64,000 nt of DNA, from positions 23,346 through 87,345 of the forward strand of contig CAZYLZ010000003.1 in NCBI GenBank assembly GCA_964648335.1. The letters run 5' to 3'. The DNA comes from CAZYLZ01 sp964648335 (GTDB lineage: Bacteria > Patescibacteriota > Minisyncoccia > Phycocordibacterales > UBA2100). Shown here piece after piece: positions 24,561 through 33,243 of this stretch. A model generated the notes under the pieces. That model made no database searches. It was not told the origin of the DNA and was given only the letters and a program-made list of their open reading frames with translations. A program made the position numbers and the translations under genes. How positions within the stretch are numbered: position 1 is the stretch's first letter; each line of letters begins with the position of its first letter.

Positions 24561-25043
24561 ATGGCGAACATGGCTCGAATCGCGGCAGTTTTACATAATG
24601 TACGGAGCGCCCACAACGTGGGGTCGGTGTTTAGGACCGCCGATGGCGCTGGAGTCTCTCTGGTGGTGCTTTCGGGGTACACGCCGCGCCCTATTGATCG
24701 TTTTGGTCGTCCGCAGAAAGAGATAGCTAAGACAGCACTTGGAGCAGAAAAGAGCGTTCCATGGAAAGGGTACGCAACTATCAAGGCTGCTGTTGCTGCC
24801 CTTGAGGTCGAGGGATGGATCGTGGCGGCAGTTGAGCTCGATCTACGTGCACAAAAGTACACTGATGTCTTACCGGTGACTGACGACACCGCGTTTGTGT
24901 TTGGGAACGAGGTACGCGGACTCTCGGCAGATGCAAAGGCACTCTGTGCACGGCTTATCGAGATCCCAATGAAGGGTAGCAAAGAGTCCCTTAACGTTTC
25001 TGTGACCGCGGGTATTATTTTATTTGCTGCGCTGAACGAGTGA
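24561..25043 (+). CDS. SpoU/TrmH-family RNA 2'-O-methyltransferase
   Basis: 160 residues, a minimal SPOUT enzyme. The three SpoU motifs are present: motif 1 NVRSAHNVGSVFRTADGAG (13-31), motif 2 VFGNEVRGLS (about 113-122) and motif 3 IPMKGSKESLNVSVTAGI (about 135-152), which form the knot that binds S-adenosylmethionine. There is no extra RNA-binding domain. The target (tRNA or 23S rRNA) cannot be told from the sequence. A start at 24570 is also possible. Confidence 0.9.
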   Translation: MANMARIAAVLHNVRSAHNVGSVFRTADGAGVSLVVLSGYTPRPIDRFGRPQKEIAKTALGAEKSVPWKGYATIKAAVAALEVEGWIVAAVELDLRAQKYTDVLPVTDDTAFVFGNEVRGLSADAKALCARLIEIPMKGSKESLNVSVTAGIILFAALNE

Positions 25044-25055
25044 TATCATGTTCGC

Positions 25056-26570
25056 ATGTATCGGTATGCAATCGGTCTCTCTGTTGGTGTTGTAACCGGG
25101 TTCAGTGTCTTTACCGTTCCATTTTTTGTACATGCAGCATCCGAAGAGGTCTGTATCGAGGTGCGCAAGACTGGAGTAGAGTGTGACGCGTCGACTCCCG
25201 AGTCGACAATCGATAAGAGACTCCTCGGTGTCACGGGCGGCATTACTCCTACCCAAGCAGAAAACGCACTCGCTGCCTTTTTGTGCCCTGGATTCAAGCT
25301 CGGCTATGATCAATCTATCGATCCTGCGCAATTGAAAGAAAGCAGGGTCTACTTTACAGCAGGAACAGCGACGATGGACCCGAGTTTTGCAAAATGCACG
25401 GCTCAGTTTTTTACTGAGGCTAACGCCGCAGGGATCTACGGTCGCGTTTGTATCGCTGCAGCACTCAGATCTGTCGACCATCAAAGGGCATCGTGTCTCG
25501 ATCGGTCAAATTCGCAGGCATGCGGCCGCAAGAATAATTGCACCTCGTTTGCTGGTTGTCCGCATGTGAACGGTATAGCCATCGACTTGCGCCAGAACGG
25601 AGGAGTTCCGACACCGAAGTTGATTGCATTTGCAGCATCCAAAGGACTCAAGCTTGGTTTCGTGCCTAATGACTCGTGGCATATGGAGCCAAACGGCGCC
25701 GGCTGTGCTCAATCTGGATTTACAAATCCGACCGTTGCAGGACTGAGCTCGGCCTCGGGAGGGATGGACCCACTCGGAGGAGGTGTACTTTCGGGAGGGG
25801 GTACTGGGGGACTGTTCGGAACCGGATCGAGTTTCTTGAGCGGAATAGCGCGCGGGGTCGGGACGGCTGTCGGTATGCAGATAGTGCAAAGCCTTTTCCA
25901 GCCAAATTCCAATGTCGGTCTTTCACAAGGCGTGGCAGTCTCATCTCCCTTGCCCACTCCGGTGCAGAGTCAACAGTCGACATACCTCGACGGTACGTAC
26001 CCGATCTTTGGGCAAAGCAAGCTCAGCAGCGACCTTGCAGCGCTCTTGCGGAGTGTCACCACATCACCGACGACGGTCATCGTAAGTGGTGCCGTCGTCC
26101 CAGCACCAAAGCCTACAGAAAAGACGATCGCACTCTCAGGCATCACCGAAGGGGGAGTTCGCGTGGTACCGACCGTGCCACGTCCGCAGGATGTTGTGGT
26201 GCAGCCGATCATGGCAACCGGCATGCAATCATTCGACACAACAGACCCTCGACACTCATCCAATCTTGGTATCTCAATCGAGTCATCCTCGACGGCGACT
26301 TCGGCGCCGCAGGCAATTGTCACGACACGAGAGGTCGAGGACCAGCGACTGGCGTACGCCACTATCGATCAGGTTGCCGAGCGGCAGCGCAATCTCGGAA
26401 GCGGCGCGTTTTATGGCGACGCGACCGATGACGGTAGGAGCAAAACATTCTTGGGGCGCCTGTGTGTTACGAGGCCGTGGGCCACAGGATTGTTCTCATC
26501 GATACTGAATCCGCAGCCGTTCGACAACTACTGCATCATGCACGGATACGTAAATGAGTCGGTCGAGTAG
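25056..26570 (+). CDS. Exported VanY-type (M15) D,D-peptidase with C-terminal PW-Cys motif
   Basis: 504 residues. Signal peptide (about 1-28, ending FFVHAAS). The M15 domain (about 95-215) shows ALRSVDHQ, the zinc motif CPHVNGIAIDL (His170, Asp177) and DSWHMEP (His209, Glu211), with six or more Cys that probably form disulphides. M15 enzymes cut D-Ala-D-Ala or peptide cross-links in cell walls. A Gly-rich helix (LSGIARGVGTAVGMQIVQSLFQ) and a low-complexity linker follow, then a C-terminal C..RPW..FD..C..HGY motif as in the genes at 20590 and 21877, here at the very end and without Ig-like domains. Confidence 0.82.
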   Translation: MYRYAIGLSVGVVTGFSVFTVPFFVHAASEEVCIEVRKTGVECDASTPESTIDKRLLGVTGGITPTQAENALAAFLCPGFKLGYDQSIDPAQLKESRVYFTAGTATMDPSFAKCTAQFFTEANAAGIYGRVCIAAALRSVDHQRASCLDRSNSQACGRKNNCTSFAGCPHVNGIAIDLRQNGGVPTPKLIAFAASKGLKLGFVPNDSWHMEPNGAGCAQSGFTNPTVAGLSSASGGMDPLGGGVLSGGGTGGLFGTGSSFLSGIARGVGTAVGMQIVQSLFQPNSNVGLSQGVAVSSPLPTPVQSQQSTYLDGTYPIFGQSKLSSDLAALLRSVTTSPTTVIVSGAVVPAPKPTEKTIALSGITEGGVRVVPTVPRPQDVVVQPIMATGMQSFDTTDPRHSSNLGISIESSSTATSAPQAIVTTREVEDQRLAYATIDQVAERQRNLGSGAFYGDATDDGRSKTFLGRLCVTRPWATGLFSSILNPQPFDNYCIMHGYVNESVE

Positions 26571-26592
26571 ATCGACGCATGGGCGAGGCTTG

Positions 26593-27639
26593 TCAGTACG
26601 ACCAGACACTTACCGTCCTTCCTTGTGCATCGAGAAGCCGTAGTACATCGTGTCGATCTTGCCAGAGTCCACGCTCGGATCCCAAGTACAGCCGCCATGT
26701 GCCGTCGGTAAAATCGGCGCGCCAGCGATGTTGCTCAACGCATCCATTGTACGAGATAGCTTGCCGCACAAAAGACGCGCAGGCGGGCGATACAGAGGTA
26801 GGGAGTTCGCCGATGAAATACGTGCAGCTCGGCATCGACGCAAGCAATTCGAAGCATGATTCGCCGTACCGTGCGAGGTTGTCGGGGGTGGGAACGAGTT
26901 CGGTATCCGGCGCAGGACACGAGCGAGAAAGGTCGGGAGCGAACTCTTGGAACTGCGTCAGGTATCCGCTACAGACGTTCTCGCGAAAGCTCGTCCCGAC
27001 CGGCGAGGTGCCGCTCGTTACGTATATCGATTCGCCCGGGCCGAGTATCACATCAGAGAGGGGAGCGACCTCGCCGACTCTAAGGGCTACCGAGCCTCTT
27101 GGTAGATATGCACGCACTCCGGTGATCGCACTCTGAAGCGACCATCCCGACAAAGATACGTTCTTTGAATTGCCGTATGGTGACGTAAGCTGCAAATATT
27201 CTTGATGCGGATCAGACTCGCGCGGGGCACTAGCATTTGATATGGAAATTGCTCCCTTAAAGGGGGATATCTCGCCAAAAGTTTTGGCCTCGTTCACTTT
27301 TTTTGCAAGGTCTGCGTACTCTTGGTCGAGATCCGAATACCGGTCCTCGATACCGTACAGAGTATCGGCCTCTGACGAACCTGCAGAAATTGAAGACCCT
27401 GTGCCGCCGAGAGCGGCCTCATCGAGCGATGAGGGGAGCGGGATACCGGGCATCTTCGGTGGCGGGAAGTACAAAAAAGATGTGCCGGTCGCTATCTGGC
27501 CTCCAAGTAAAACGCCAAACGGATTTGCAAACTGGCCCGACTTGCTGAGTATCTGCTTACCTGCGCCGCCGGCGATCCATGCGACCACCAGTACGATCAC
27601 GATCACAAAAAAAAGAATCAAGAGGACACGCTGTAGCAT
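26593..27639 (-). CDS. Membrane-anchored lamin-tail-domain protein with Cys-rich insert
   Basis: 348 residues. N-terminal helix (about 4-24, VLLILFFVIVIVLVVAWIAGG), a Pro/Ser segment, a coiled-coil-like stretch (EDRYSDLDQEYADLAKKVNEAK), then a lamin-tail (LTD) beta fold: KNVSLSGWSL, GPGESIYVTSG and, at the end, DVLRLLDAQGRTVSVWSY. Between the LTD strands lies a module with six Cys (ENVCSGYL, SRSCPAP, ESCFELL, PSCTYF, SPACASF, YNGCVEQ). LTDs in CPR are surface proteins. The insert inside the LTD is unusual. Role unknown. Confidence 0.8.
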   Translation of the reverse strand: MLQRVLLILFFVIVIVLVVAWIAGGAGKQILSKSGQFANPFGVLLGGQIATGTSFLYFPPPKMPGIPLPSSLDEAALGGTGSSISAGSSEADTLYGIEDRYSDLDQEYADLAKKVNEAKTFGEISPFKGAISISNASAPRESDPHQEYLQLTSPYGNSKNVSLSGWSLQSAITGVRAYLPRGSVALRVGEVAPLSDVILGPGESIYVTSGTSPVGTSFRENVCSGYLTQFQEFAPDLSRSCPAPDTELVPTPDNLARYGESCFELLASMPSCTYFIGELPTSVSPACASFVRQAISYNGCVEQHRWRADFTDGTWRLYLGSERGLWQDRHDVLRLLDAQGRTVSVWSY

Positions 27640-27663
27640 GTTCTCGACAGTATACCATCGTGC

Positions 27664-28965
27664 TTACGCCAGCGCTGGCGATGGTTCGGTCGCCGCTCCT
27701 GGATTCTTATCGAAAAGTTTGCGCGCGATTTCTTCACGTAAGACATCGGCGTCGCTCCAGGGTATCTTTGTTCCTCCAGGGCCCATCATGGTGGTCTCGC
27801 TGCCTTTTCCACTTACAAGCACTGCTGTTCCAGGTTCAGCAAGCTCCAAGGCTCGTCTGATCGCGAGCCGTCGGTCGATGATGATCTCGGGGCGGGTGTG
27901 CTTTATCCCGAGTGCAATTGAGGCCGTTATTGCAAACGGATCTTCGTCGTACGGATCTTCGTTGGTGAGGATGATGTGATCGCACAGTTCGTCGGCGATC
28001 TTTCCCATCTCGGGTCGTTTCCAGACGTCGCGGCCGCCGCCAGCGGCGCCCAAGACACACACCTTCTTGCGCCCTTTGTACGAGGTGTAGAGCGCTCGCA
28101 GAGAGTCTGGCGTATGTGCGTAGTCGACGACTGCAAGAAATGGCTGCGACTTATCGATCTGTATCTCTTCGGTTCGACCCGGTATGACGCGGAGCTTCGC
28201 GATGCCGGCGGCAATAATGGACGGCTCGATGCCGAAGGCGCGTGCCATCGTTGCTGCCGCGAGCGCGTTCATCATATTGTGTTCACCTGCGACATGCACG
28301 TGCATCGTGGTGTTCTCGAGCACGAACGTGCTGCCACGCTCATCGCTCGCATACGGACGCACCTCTTCTTTGGTATAGGGGAGAGCGAGGTCGACGGGGA
28401 GGGTAAGGAAGCGAACACTCTCCTTATCTTCGGTATTAGCTGCCAGGATGCGCGGTCGCTTTTTCGAACGTACCAGGGCGTGTCCTATCGAGAGTTTCGC
28501 TTGTACATATGCGTCGTACGATCCGTGCGATTCGATATGCTCGGGCGAGAGGTTCGTGAATATGAGCCCGTTGAGCTGAATGAATCGATGACGGTGCTGC
28601 AGAGTGCCTTCGGACGTCATCTCGATGAACGCGATGTTGCATTTTGCCTTGACCGCGTCGGCCAAGAACTGTTGCATGAAGAATCGTCCCGGCATGCTCA
28701 TCTTGCGCCGGTTCTGCTCGCTTTTGCCAGCGACCTTGAAACGGATGGTGCTCGTGCTTGCAGTCGTGTAGCCCGCCGTCTCGAAGATGACGTTCAAGAA
28801 CTCGATGGTACTCGACTTGCCTTTGGTCCCGGTGACGCCAATAACGAGAATACGCTGGGAGGGAAAGTTGTTTATGAGTGCTCCTAAGAAGGCGTTCCCA
28901 AAGTGGTATGCCGAAAGCACGGGTCTCGGTATCAGCTGCCGAACCATTGATTTGAGTGCATGCAT
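27664..28965 (-). CDS. murE: UDP-MurNAc-tripeptide ligase-like Mur ligase (MurE type)
   Basis: 433 residues. The central ATPase has GVTGTKGKSST (about 43-53), the carbamylated-Lys region YVQAKLSIG and the motif GEHNMMNALAA; the C-terminal domain has VVDYAHTPDSL and GAAGGGRDVWKRPEMG. The N-terminal substrate domain is much shorter than in E. coli MurE (495 residues). The selectivity motif is NEDPYDEDP instead of the DNPR of meso-diaminopimelate enzymes, so the amino acid added is uncertain. It makes cytoplasmic peptidoglycan precursors. ruvA lies 7 nt upstream on the same strand. Confidence 0.85.
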   Translation of the reverse strand: MHALKSMVRQLIPRPVLSAYHFGNAFLGALINNFPSQRILVIGVTGTKGKSSTIEFLNVIFETAGYTTASTSTIRFKVAGKSEQNRRKMSMPGRFFMQQFLADAVKAKCNIAFIEMTSEGTLQHRHRFIQLNGLIFTNLSPEHIESHGSYDAYVQAKLSIGHALVRSKKRPRILAANTEDKESVRFLTLPVDLALPYTKEEVRPYASDERGSTFVLENTTMHVHVAGEHNMMNALAAATMARAFGIEPSIIAAGIAKLRVIPGRTEEIQIDKSQPFLAVVDYAHTPDSLRALYTSYKGRKKVCVLGAAGGGRDVWKRPEMGKIADELCDHIILTNEDPYDEDPFAITASIALGIKHTRPEIIIDRRLAIRRALELAEPGTAVLVSGKGSETTMMGPGGTKIPWSDADVLREEIARKLFDKNPGAATEPSPALA

Positions 28966-28972
28966 ATCGCTG

Positions 28973-29548
28973 TTATCGTGATCCGCCGAGAATTTTCAAC
29001 GCTTCGCGCAGTCGTGTGCTGCTTCCTTGGTGTTCGCGAGGGACGAGCTTGAGGGCGTCGCGAGCCTCGGAGCGTGAATAACCTAGGGCTTCGAGTGCCT
29101 CGACAGCGTCGGTGTCGCCGGTGTGTATTGCCTTTTCGCCTTCGATCGCGAGGCCGACCTTGTCGCGAAGCTCGATGATGATCTTTTCGGCGGTCTTTTT
29201 TCCAATACCGGACATCTTAGTAAGGTACGCGAGATTACCTTCGGCGATCGCACTTTTAAGAGAGCTCGGTGTTGCGACCGAAAGAATGCCGAGTGCCGAT
29301 TTAGGTCCTATCCCGGTAACGGTAAGGAGTAGCTCGAAGAGGGAGAGCTCGGTCCGGGTCGCGAATCCGTAGAGATCGAGTGCCGTTTCGCGCACCGCCA
29401 TGTGTGTCCAAAGCGATGTCCGCGTACCTACCGAAAGCCCACCTAACGTATCGACGGCGCCAAAGACCTTGTACCCGACCCCGCCTGTGCTCACGATCGC
29501 ATGGGTATCGCCTATATAGAGAACGGTACCCTCAAGATGACCTATCAT
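28973..29548 (-). CDS. ruvA: Holliday junction DNA-binding protein RuvA
   Basis: 191 residues from the ATG at 29548 (MIGHLEGTVLYIGDTHAIVSTGGVGYKV, canonical); the longer open frame upstream is spurious. Domain I OB fold, domain II with two helix-hairpin-helix motifs (LLTVTGIGPKSALGIL and LTKMSGIGKKTAEKII), flexible linker and domain III (AVEALEALGYSRSEARDAL) that contacts RuvB. Full length. Confidence 0.97.
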   Translation of the reverse strand: MIGHLEGTVLYIGDTHAIVSTGGVGYKVFGAVDTLGGLSVGTRTSLWTHMAVRETALDLYGFATRTELSLFELLLTVTGIGPKSALGILSVATPSSLKSAIAEGNLAYLTKMSGIGKKTAEKIIIELRDKVGLAIEGEKAIHTGDTDAVEALEALGYSRSEARDALKLVPREHQGSSTRLREALKILGGSR

Positions 29549-29610
29549 GCTGCAATCATACAATAGAGAGGGCAGAAGTTCATGGGTGTGGGGGCAATAA
29601 CACAGATTAG

Positions 29611-29638
29611 TTGCTTTTTTGGGGTTTTTAGGTACTAT
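29611..29638 (+). promoter_or_regulatory. rpsT promoter
   Basis: TTGCTT (29611-29616), 16-bp spacer, TACTAT (29633-29638). The ATG starts 9 nt later, so the mRNA has almost no leader. Confidence 0.65.
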
Positions 29639-29647
29639 AGCCCCCAT

Positions 29648-29914
29648 ATGGCTATCACATCGTCTGCAAAGAAGGCACAGCGCGCATCTCTTAAGAAGCG
29701 CGTCTTCAACGTGCGCCGCAAAGACACCATGCGCGACGCCTTCAAGGACTTCTCTAAGCTTGTCGCAGCCAAGAAGGTTAAGGAGGCAGGTGCTATGGTC
29801 TCGACGGTCTACCAAGCGGTAGACAAGGCTGCAAAGCGCGGAATCATCAAGGCAAACGCCGCATCGCGCCGGAAAGCTCGCGTTGCACGCATGCTCGCTG
29901 GAATCTCGAAATAA
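29648..29914 (+). CDS. rpsT: Ribosomal protein S20
   Basis: 88 residues, all-helical and Lys/Arg/Ala rich, as expected for S20: MAITSSAKKAQRASLKKR, DTMRDAFKDFSKL, STVYQAVDKAAKRGIIKANAASRRKARVARM. The conserved KAAKRGIIHKNxAxRxKSRL block of the family is recognisable. It binds 16S rRNA early in assembly. There is no Shine-Dalgarno. A terminator follows. Confidence 0.95.
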   Translation: MAITSSAKKAQRASLKKRVFNVRRKDTMRDAFKDFSKLVAAKKVKEAGAMVSTVYQAVDKAAKRGIIKANAASRRKARVARMLAGISK

Positions 29915-29929
29915 CGGCTCAAAACAATC

Positions 29930-29960
29930 ACAAAACCGCGCTTTCTGGCGCGGTTTTGTG
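29930..29960 (+). terminator. rpsT terminator
   Basis: A 13-bp stem CACAAAACCGCGC/GCGCGGTTTTGTG with a 6-nt loop; the right arm itself carries the T run. Confidence 0.8.
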
Positions 29961-30090
29961 TCGGGGTATCGGTTTTTTGGCTTCGGTCGTTTGTTATTGT
30001 AGACGCCTCTGCTTGCCGCCATTAGGGTGGCCGCGGCTCGCGCCGTCGCGCTGCGCCCTGCGACCATCAGGGTCGCGAGCACATTTTTGT

Positions 30091-30133
30091 GGCCACCGTA
30101 ATTTGCTACTGCAAATTCGGCCGGCCCCGGCTC
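30091..30133 (-). repeat. REP-like hairpin element, second copy near tRNA-Arg(GCG)
   Basis: 43 nt: foot GAGCCGGG, outer arm GCCGGCCG, inner arm AATTTGC, tetraloop AGTA, GCAAATT, bulged A, then CGGTGGCC. One base of the outer arm is unpaired. Same orientation as the copy at 30183. Confidence 0.75.
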
Positions 30134-30154
30134 GGCACGCCTGCCTCCGCCGAG

Positions 30155-30181
30155 CACAAATCTGCGCTCACTCGATTTGTG
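30155..30181 (-). repeat. Second dispersed repeat type (9-kb-independent copy at 58490)
   Basis: An inverted repeat CACAAATC/GATTTGTG around the loop GAGTGAGCGCA. The same arms and loop, with a few changes, recur at 58490-58518 near the other tRNA-Arg. It sits directly between the two REP-like copies. The rest of 29961-30266 is GC-rich and shows no gene. Confidence 0.6.
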
Positions 30182-30182
30182 T

Positions 30183-30226
30183 GGCTACCCATAATTTTCT
30201 GGTGAAAATTTGGTCAGCCCCGCCTC
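30183..30226 (-). repeat. REP-like hairpin element, first copy near tRNA-Arg(GCG)
   Basis: 44 nt: foot GAGGCGGG, outer arm GCTGACCA, inner arm AATTTTC, tetraloop ACCA, GAAAATT, bulged A, outer arm TGGGTAGC, plus C. It begins 40 nt beyond the tRNA-Arg 3' end. Confidence 0.8.
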
Positions 30227-30266
30227 GGCAGGCCTTTGGCTAGCACAAACTCCATGTATTCGTTTG

Positions 30267-30338
30267 TGCTCCCGCTAGGAATCGAACCTAGATCACAAGC
30301 TCCGCAAGCTTGCATTCTATCCATTGAACTACGGGAGC
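30267..30338 (-). tRNA. tRNA-Arg (anticodon GCG)
   Basis: 72 nt: acceptor GCTCCCG/CGGGAGC, D arm GTTCAATGGATAGAAT, anticodon stem CAAGC/GCTTG with loop TTGCGGA, T arm CTAGG-TTCGATT-CCTAG, discriminator A. Confidence 0.95.
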
Positions 30339-30444
30339 GTCGGTCGTACTGTAGCATGTTTTTCGAGAATATCTATCTTTCTGGGACAGGCTGGTGCAAT
30401 CCACTGTGCAAAGCGTTGGAAAAGGTGGGGGAGTGCCGCATGAT

Positions 30445-33177
30445 ATGGCTATGCATCGATCTCGCGGCTCTGCGTCGTTGTTAGTAAATCTCTTCTCATT
30501 CGCCATAGTCGCTGGATTGTCACTCGGTGCCAGCGCCTATAGCCACGGCAAGGTCGCGCTCGGCATCGACGTGCCACAACGCTCGCAGATGACTGCAGCG
30601 GCAGATGCGGCATCGTCGCGCGATGGCGACAATGGTCGAGGGGCCAGTGGAGCACCAATCCCGAGCGGTGAAGAGATAGGAAAAGCTAGCGATTGTCCTG
30701 CAGGAACGACGCAAAACGTCTCGGCTGCCACCGGCGGAGATAATCCTGGTGAGGTCGCGATAGTGCAAGCGCCCGGCGCCGATCTTAACTCGTGCGTTGT
30801 TTCGTGGGATTCGCCCGATGGGAAAAAAATATTTGTCGCCGGAGCTTCGTCGTACGCGGGAGCTATCAGTGCCTGTGGTGGCGCTGCGGCAACCACATGT
30901 GTTACACAAAAGATGGAAAGTCAGTTTCCAAACGGCGCCGCAAACGGAACTGCCGAAACGAAGGTAAAAGAGCTCGCTGGCCTTAAGGGATATGCTGCGC
31001 CGTCGGATGTTTTGAATGATGCGTTTGGTGTAGGTGGCTCCGAGGCGAAGGCTGCAGTGGAGAAAGAAGTCGAGAACAATCTTAAAGCGCTCGAGGCATA
31101 TACCAATAAGACGATTAGCGCGACCGACGACAAAGACAAAGAAAGGCTTGGGTTAGGCACGGCCAACCTCGAGACGCTTAAAGAGTCGGTCGGCCGCATC
31201 CCAGCGGGGGACAGTCCGTTCAAAACCGACCTGCAGAATGAGCGATTAAATACAACACCTGCGGGCGAGACTAAAACCAATCCGATAGGTAATACGTTCG
31301 GATCTCATCGTGCTGATGAACAGACTTCGATGGAAGCTCTCGATCGTTACAATTCAAAAAAGGAACTCGCGGGTACGTTCGGTGCTAAAGAGGCCGCTCT
31401 ACAGATTGCGCGCAACGCATACGATGCCGGATTGCGAAACGATCTCACTAACGACGAGATCTCTGCGCTTGCGAGGGATAAGGCAAAGGCAGAAAGCGAA
31501 TATGAAGCCGCACTTAAGGCTAAGAATGAGCTAGATGCATCGAATAAAGAAAATGCGTTGGCTAAGGCAGGTCCGTGCACGGCAGGTTGGCCGGCATGTG
31601 CTATTCGCGAAAACATCGTGAACCCCATACGGCAATTTATTGGGTGGGCACCTATCCAAGAAACGCCCGGTGCTGGCGGCGTAAAAACTGAAACCGCAGT
31701 TGCGGGCGCTGCGACAACAAATACGGTTCCAACTACGCGCGAAACTGTCTCGAATTCCGTAAACCCTGCCGATGCCTTTAAGGGCAACGAAAAACTTATC
31801 GCTGATTCCGATGAGCGACTCCATGCGGCGGTCGAAGGATATACGAAGGATGTACCCACGGTGAGTGATCGCGACCACGATAAGGCATATGTCGAGAGTT
31901 GGGAGGCGCGCAAGGCGTATATCAACAACCTCGAAAAAACGCTTGCCGACCCCAAGACTCAGGAAGCGGGCAGCGCAGAAATTGGAAGAAAGCTCGATGC
32001 CGCACGAGCAGATTTAAAAGAGTTCGAAGGTCAGTTCAAGAAGGGGGCAGGGAGCCCTGGGGGCGCAGAAGAACTCCAGGCAATGAAGGATAGTCTGGGT
32101 GAACAAGCAGCTGCTGATAAAAAATCAGCAGACGATGCAGAGGCAGCGCGAAAGCGCGCCGAGCAAGAGGCTGCAGACCGCAGTCGCGTCGGGGGTGGAA
32201 ATGGTGGCGGAGGGAGCGGAGGCGGGGGTGCAAATAAAAGTATCGCAGATGTGTTGAGTGGACTCATGGGTGGCGGGCAGAATTCGGCAGAGTGCGAGGC
32301 CGCAAAGTCGCAGTGCAGCGCAAATAGAAGTACGGCTGCGTGCCAAAAGGTTGCGCAGTGCCAGTCGCAAAGCAGCAACCCACTCTCGCAGCTCGGACAG
32401 ATGCTCGGTAAAGCATTGGGCGGCGGTGGAAGTAGCGGGAGTGCCGCACAACCCGGTAGTGTTGCAGCGAATGCGGCGTGCAATGCGTATCCAGGAACGA
32501 CGCTTACGAACGGGCAGTGTGCGTGCCAGCAGAGCGGCTACTCGTTCTACCAGGCAGGGACGACGCTTAACGGCGCGCCCGTACCGACATCGGGGTGTTA
32601 CGCACCATCGGTTGCAGCTGGAACCAATCCTGGCGGGCAGACGCCTGTTGCCACCATCTCGTGCGCAACAAATGCCGCAGATGTCGGTATGACGATTCCA
32701 GTCTCGTGGTCGTGCCAGAATTCGGTCACAGCGCGCGTCGACGGATTTACTCCCGCAGCACAAGAATTGGCACAGCTCTCGGGCTCGAGCCAAGTTACTG
32801 TCGCCAAACCAGCAAGCGGATCAAGCGTCGACTACACGGTCACGTGCATTAATCAGGGACAGACCGACGTAAAAAAGTGCACGGTCGCGATAGGTCAGCC
32901 TGGTCTTGCAATTGTTGCCATTCCCGACCGGCCCGAGGTAGGTAAGACGTCAATCATCGGATGGTACTCGACCGGCATGAGCTCGTGCAGTATCAAGGGA
33001 GGAAGGATGAAGGGAGGTACCGGATCTCCAATCGACGAATTTACCAAAGAGGGGACGAGCGGGTCAATAACCTTGCCACCCATAGAAGACGGCGATGTTT
33101 TCGAGGCAGGGCTTGCCTGCGTAAGTACGAGCGGACAGACAACCACCAAAGGAATCGAGATAAGGCAGAAACAATAG
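30445..33177 (+). CDS. Exported helical/Gly-rich protein with tandem Ig-like C-terminus
   Basis: 910 residues from the ATG at 30445 (purine-rich GGGGGA upstream), giving a signal peptide (about 1-33, LLVNLFSFAIVAGLSLGASA). A long charged, Ala-rich helical part (about 140-570, coiled-coil-like) is followed by a poly-Gly linker, an amphipathic helix (SIADVLSGLMGG), Cys-rich segments (AECEAAKSQCSANRSTAACQ; NGQCACQQSGYSFY) and two Ig-like domains beginning ISCATNAA and AIVAIPDRP with SWSC and SSCSI motifs like those of the genes at 20590, 21877 and 34206. No enzyme motif seen. Surface or secreted; function unknown. Confidence 0.85.
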   Translation: MAMHRSRGSASLLVNLFSFAIVAGLSLGASAYSHGKVALGIDVPQRSQMTAAADAASSRDGDNGRGASGAPIPSGEEIGKASDCPAGTTQNVSAATGGDNPGEVAIVQAPGADLNSCVVSWDSPDGKKIFVAGASSYAGAISACGGAAATTCVTQKMESQFPNGAANGTAETKVKELAGLKGYAAPSDVLNDAFGVGGSEAKAAVEKEVENNLKALEAYTNKTISATDDKDKERLGLGTANLETLKESVGRIPAGDSPFKTDLQNERLNTTPAGETKTNPIGNTFGSHRADEQTSMEALDRYNSKKELAGTFGAKEAALQIARNAYDAGLRNDLTNDEISALARDKAKAESEYEAALKAKNELDASNKENALAKAGPCTAGWPACAIRENIVNPIRQFIGWAPIQETPGAGGVKTETAVAGAATTNTVPTTRETVSNSVNPADAFKGNEKLIADSDERLHAAVEGYTKDVPTVSDRDHDKAYVESWEARKAYINNLEKTLADPKTQEAGSAEIGRKLDAARADLKEFEGQFKKGAGSPGGAEELQAMKDSLGEQAAADKKSADDAEAARKRAEQEAADRSRVGGGNGGGGSGGGGANKSIADVLSGLMGGGQNSAECEAAKSQCSANRSTAACQKVAQCQSQSSNPLSQLGQMLGKALGGGGSSGSAAQPGSVAANAACNAYPGTTLTNGQCACQQSGYSFYQAGTTLNGAPVPTSGCYAPSVAAGTNPGGQTPVATISCATNAADVGMTIPVSWSCQNSVTARVDGFTPAAQELAQLSGSSQVTVAKPASGSSVDYTVTCINQGQTDVKKCTVAIGQPGLAIVAIPDRPEVGKTSIIGWYSTGMSSCSIKGGRMKGGTGSPIDEFTKEGTSGSITLPPIEDGDVFEAGLACVSTSGQTTTKGIEIRQKQ

Positions 33178-33243
33178 GGACGGTTGGAAAAAGAGAGTCC
33201 CTGTGGCATAACGGGGGCAGGAAGTCTCAGAAAGGAGCACTCG

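Noticed and set aside
30001..30060. A third REP-like copy after tRNA-Arg(GCG)
   Set aside because: The GC-rich palindromes there lack the foot, the tetraloop spacing and the bulged A of the family.
28973..30157. RuvA as a 394-residue protein
   Set aside because: The extra N-terminus would be read antisense through rpsT and intergenic DNA. The canonical MIGHLEG start at 29548 gives normal RuvA.
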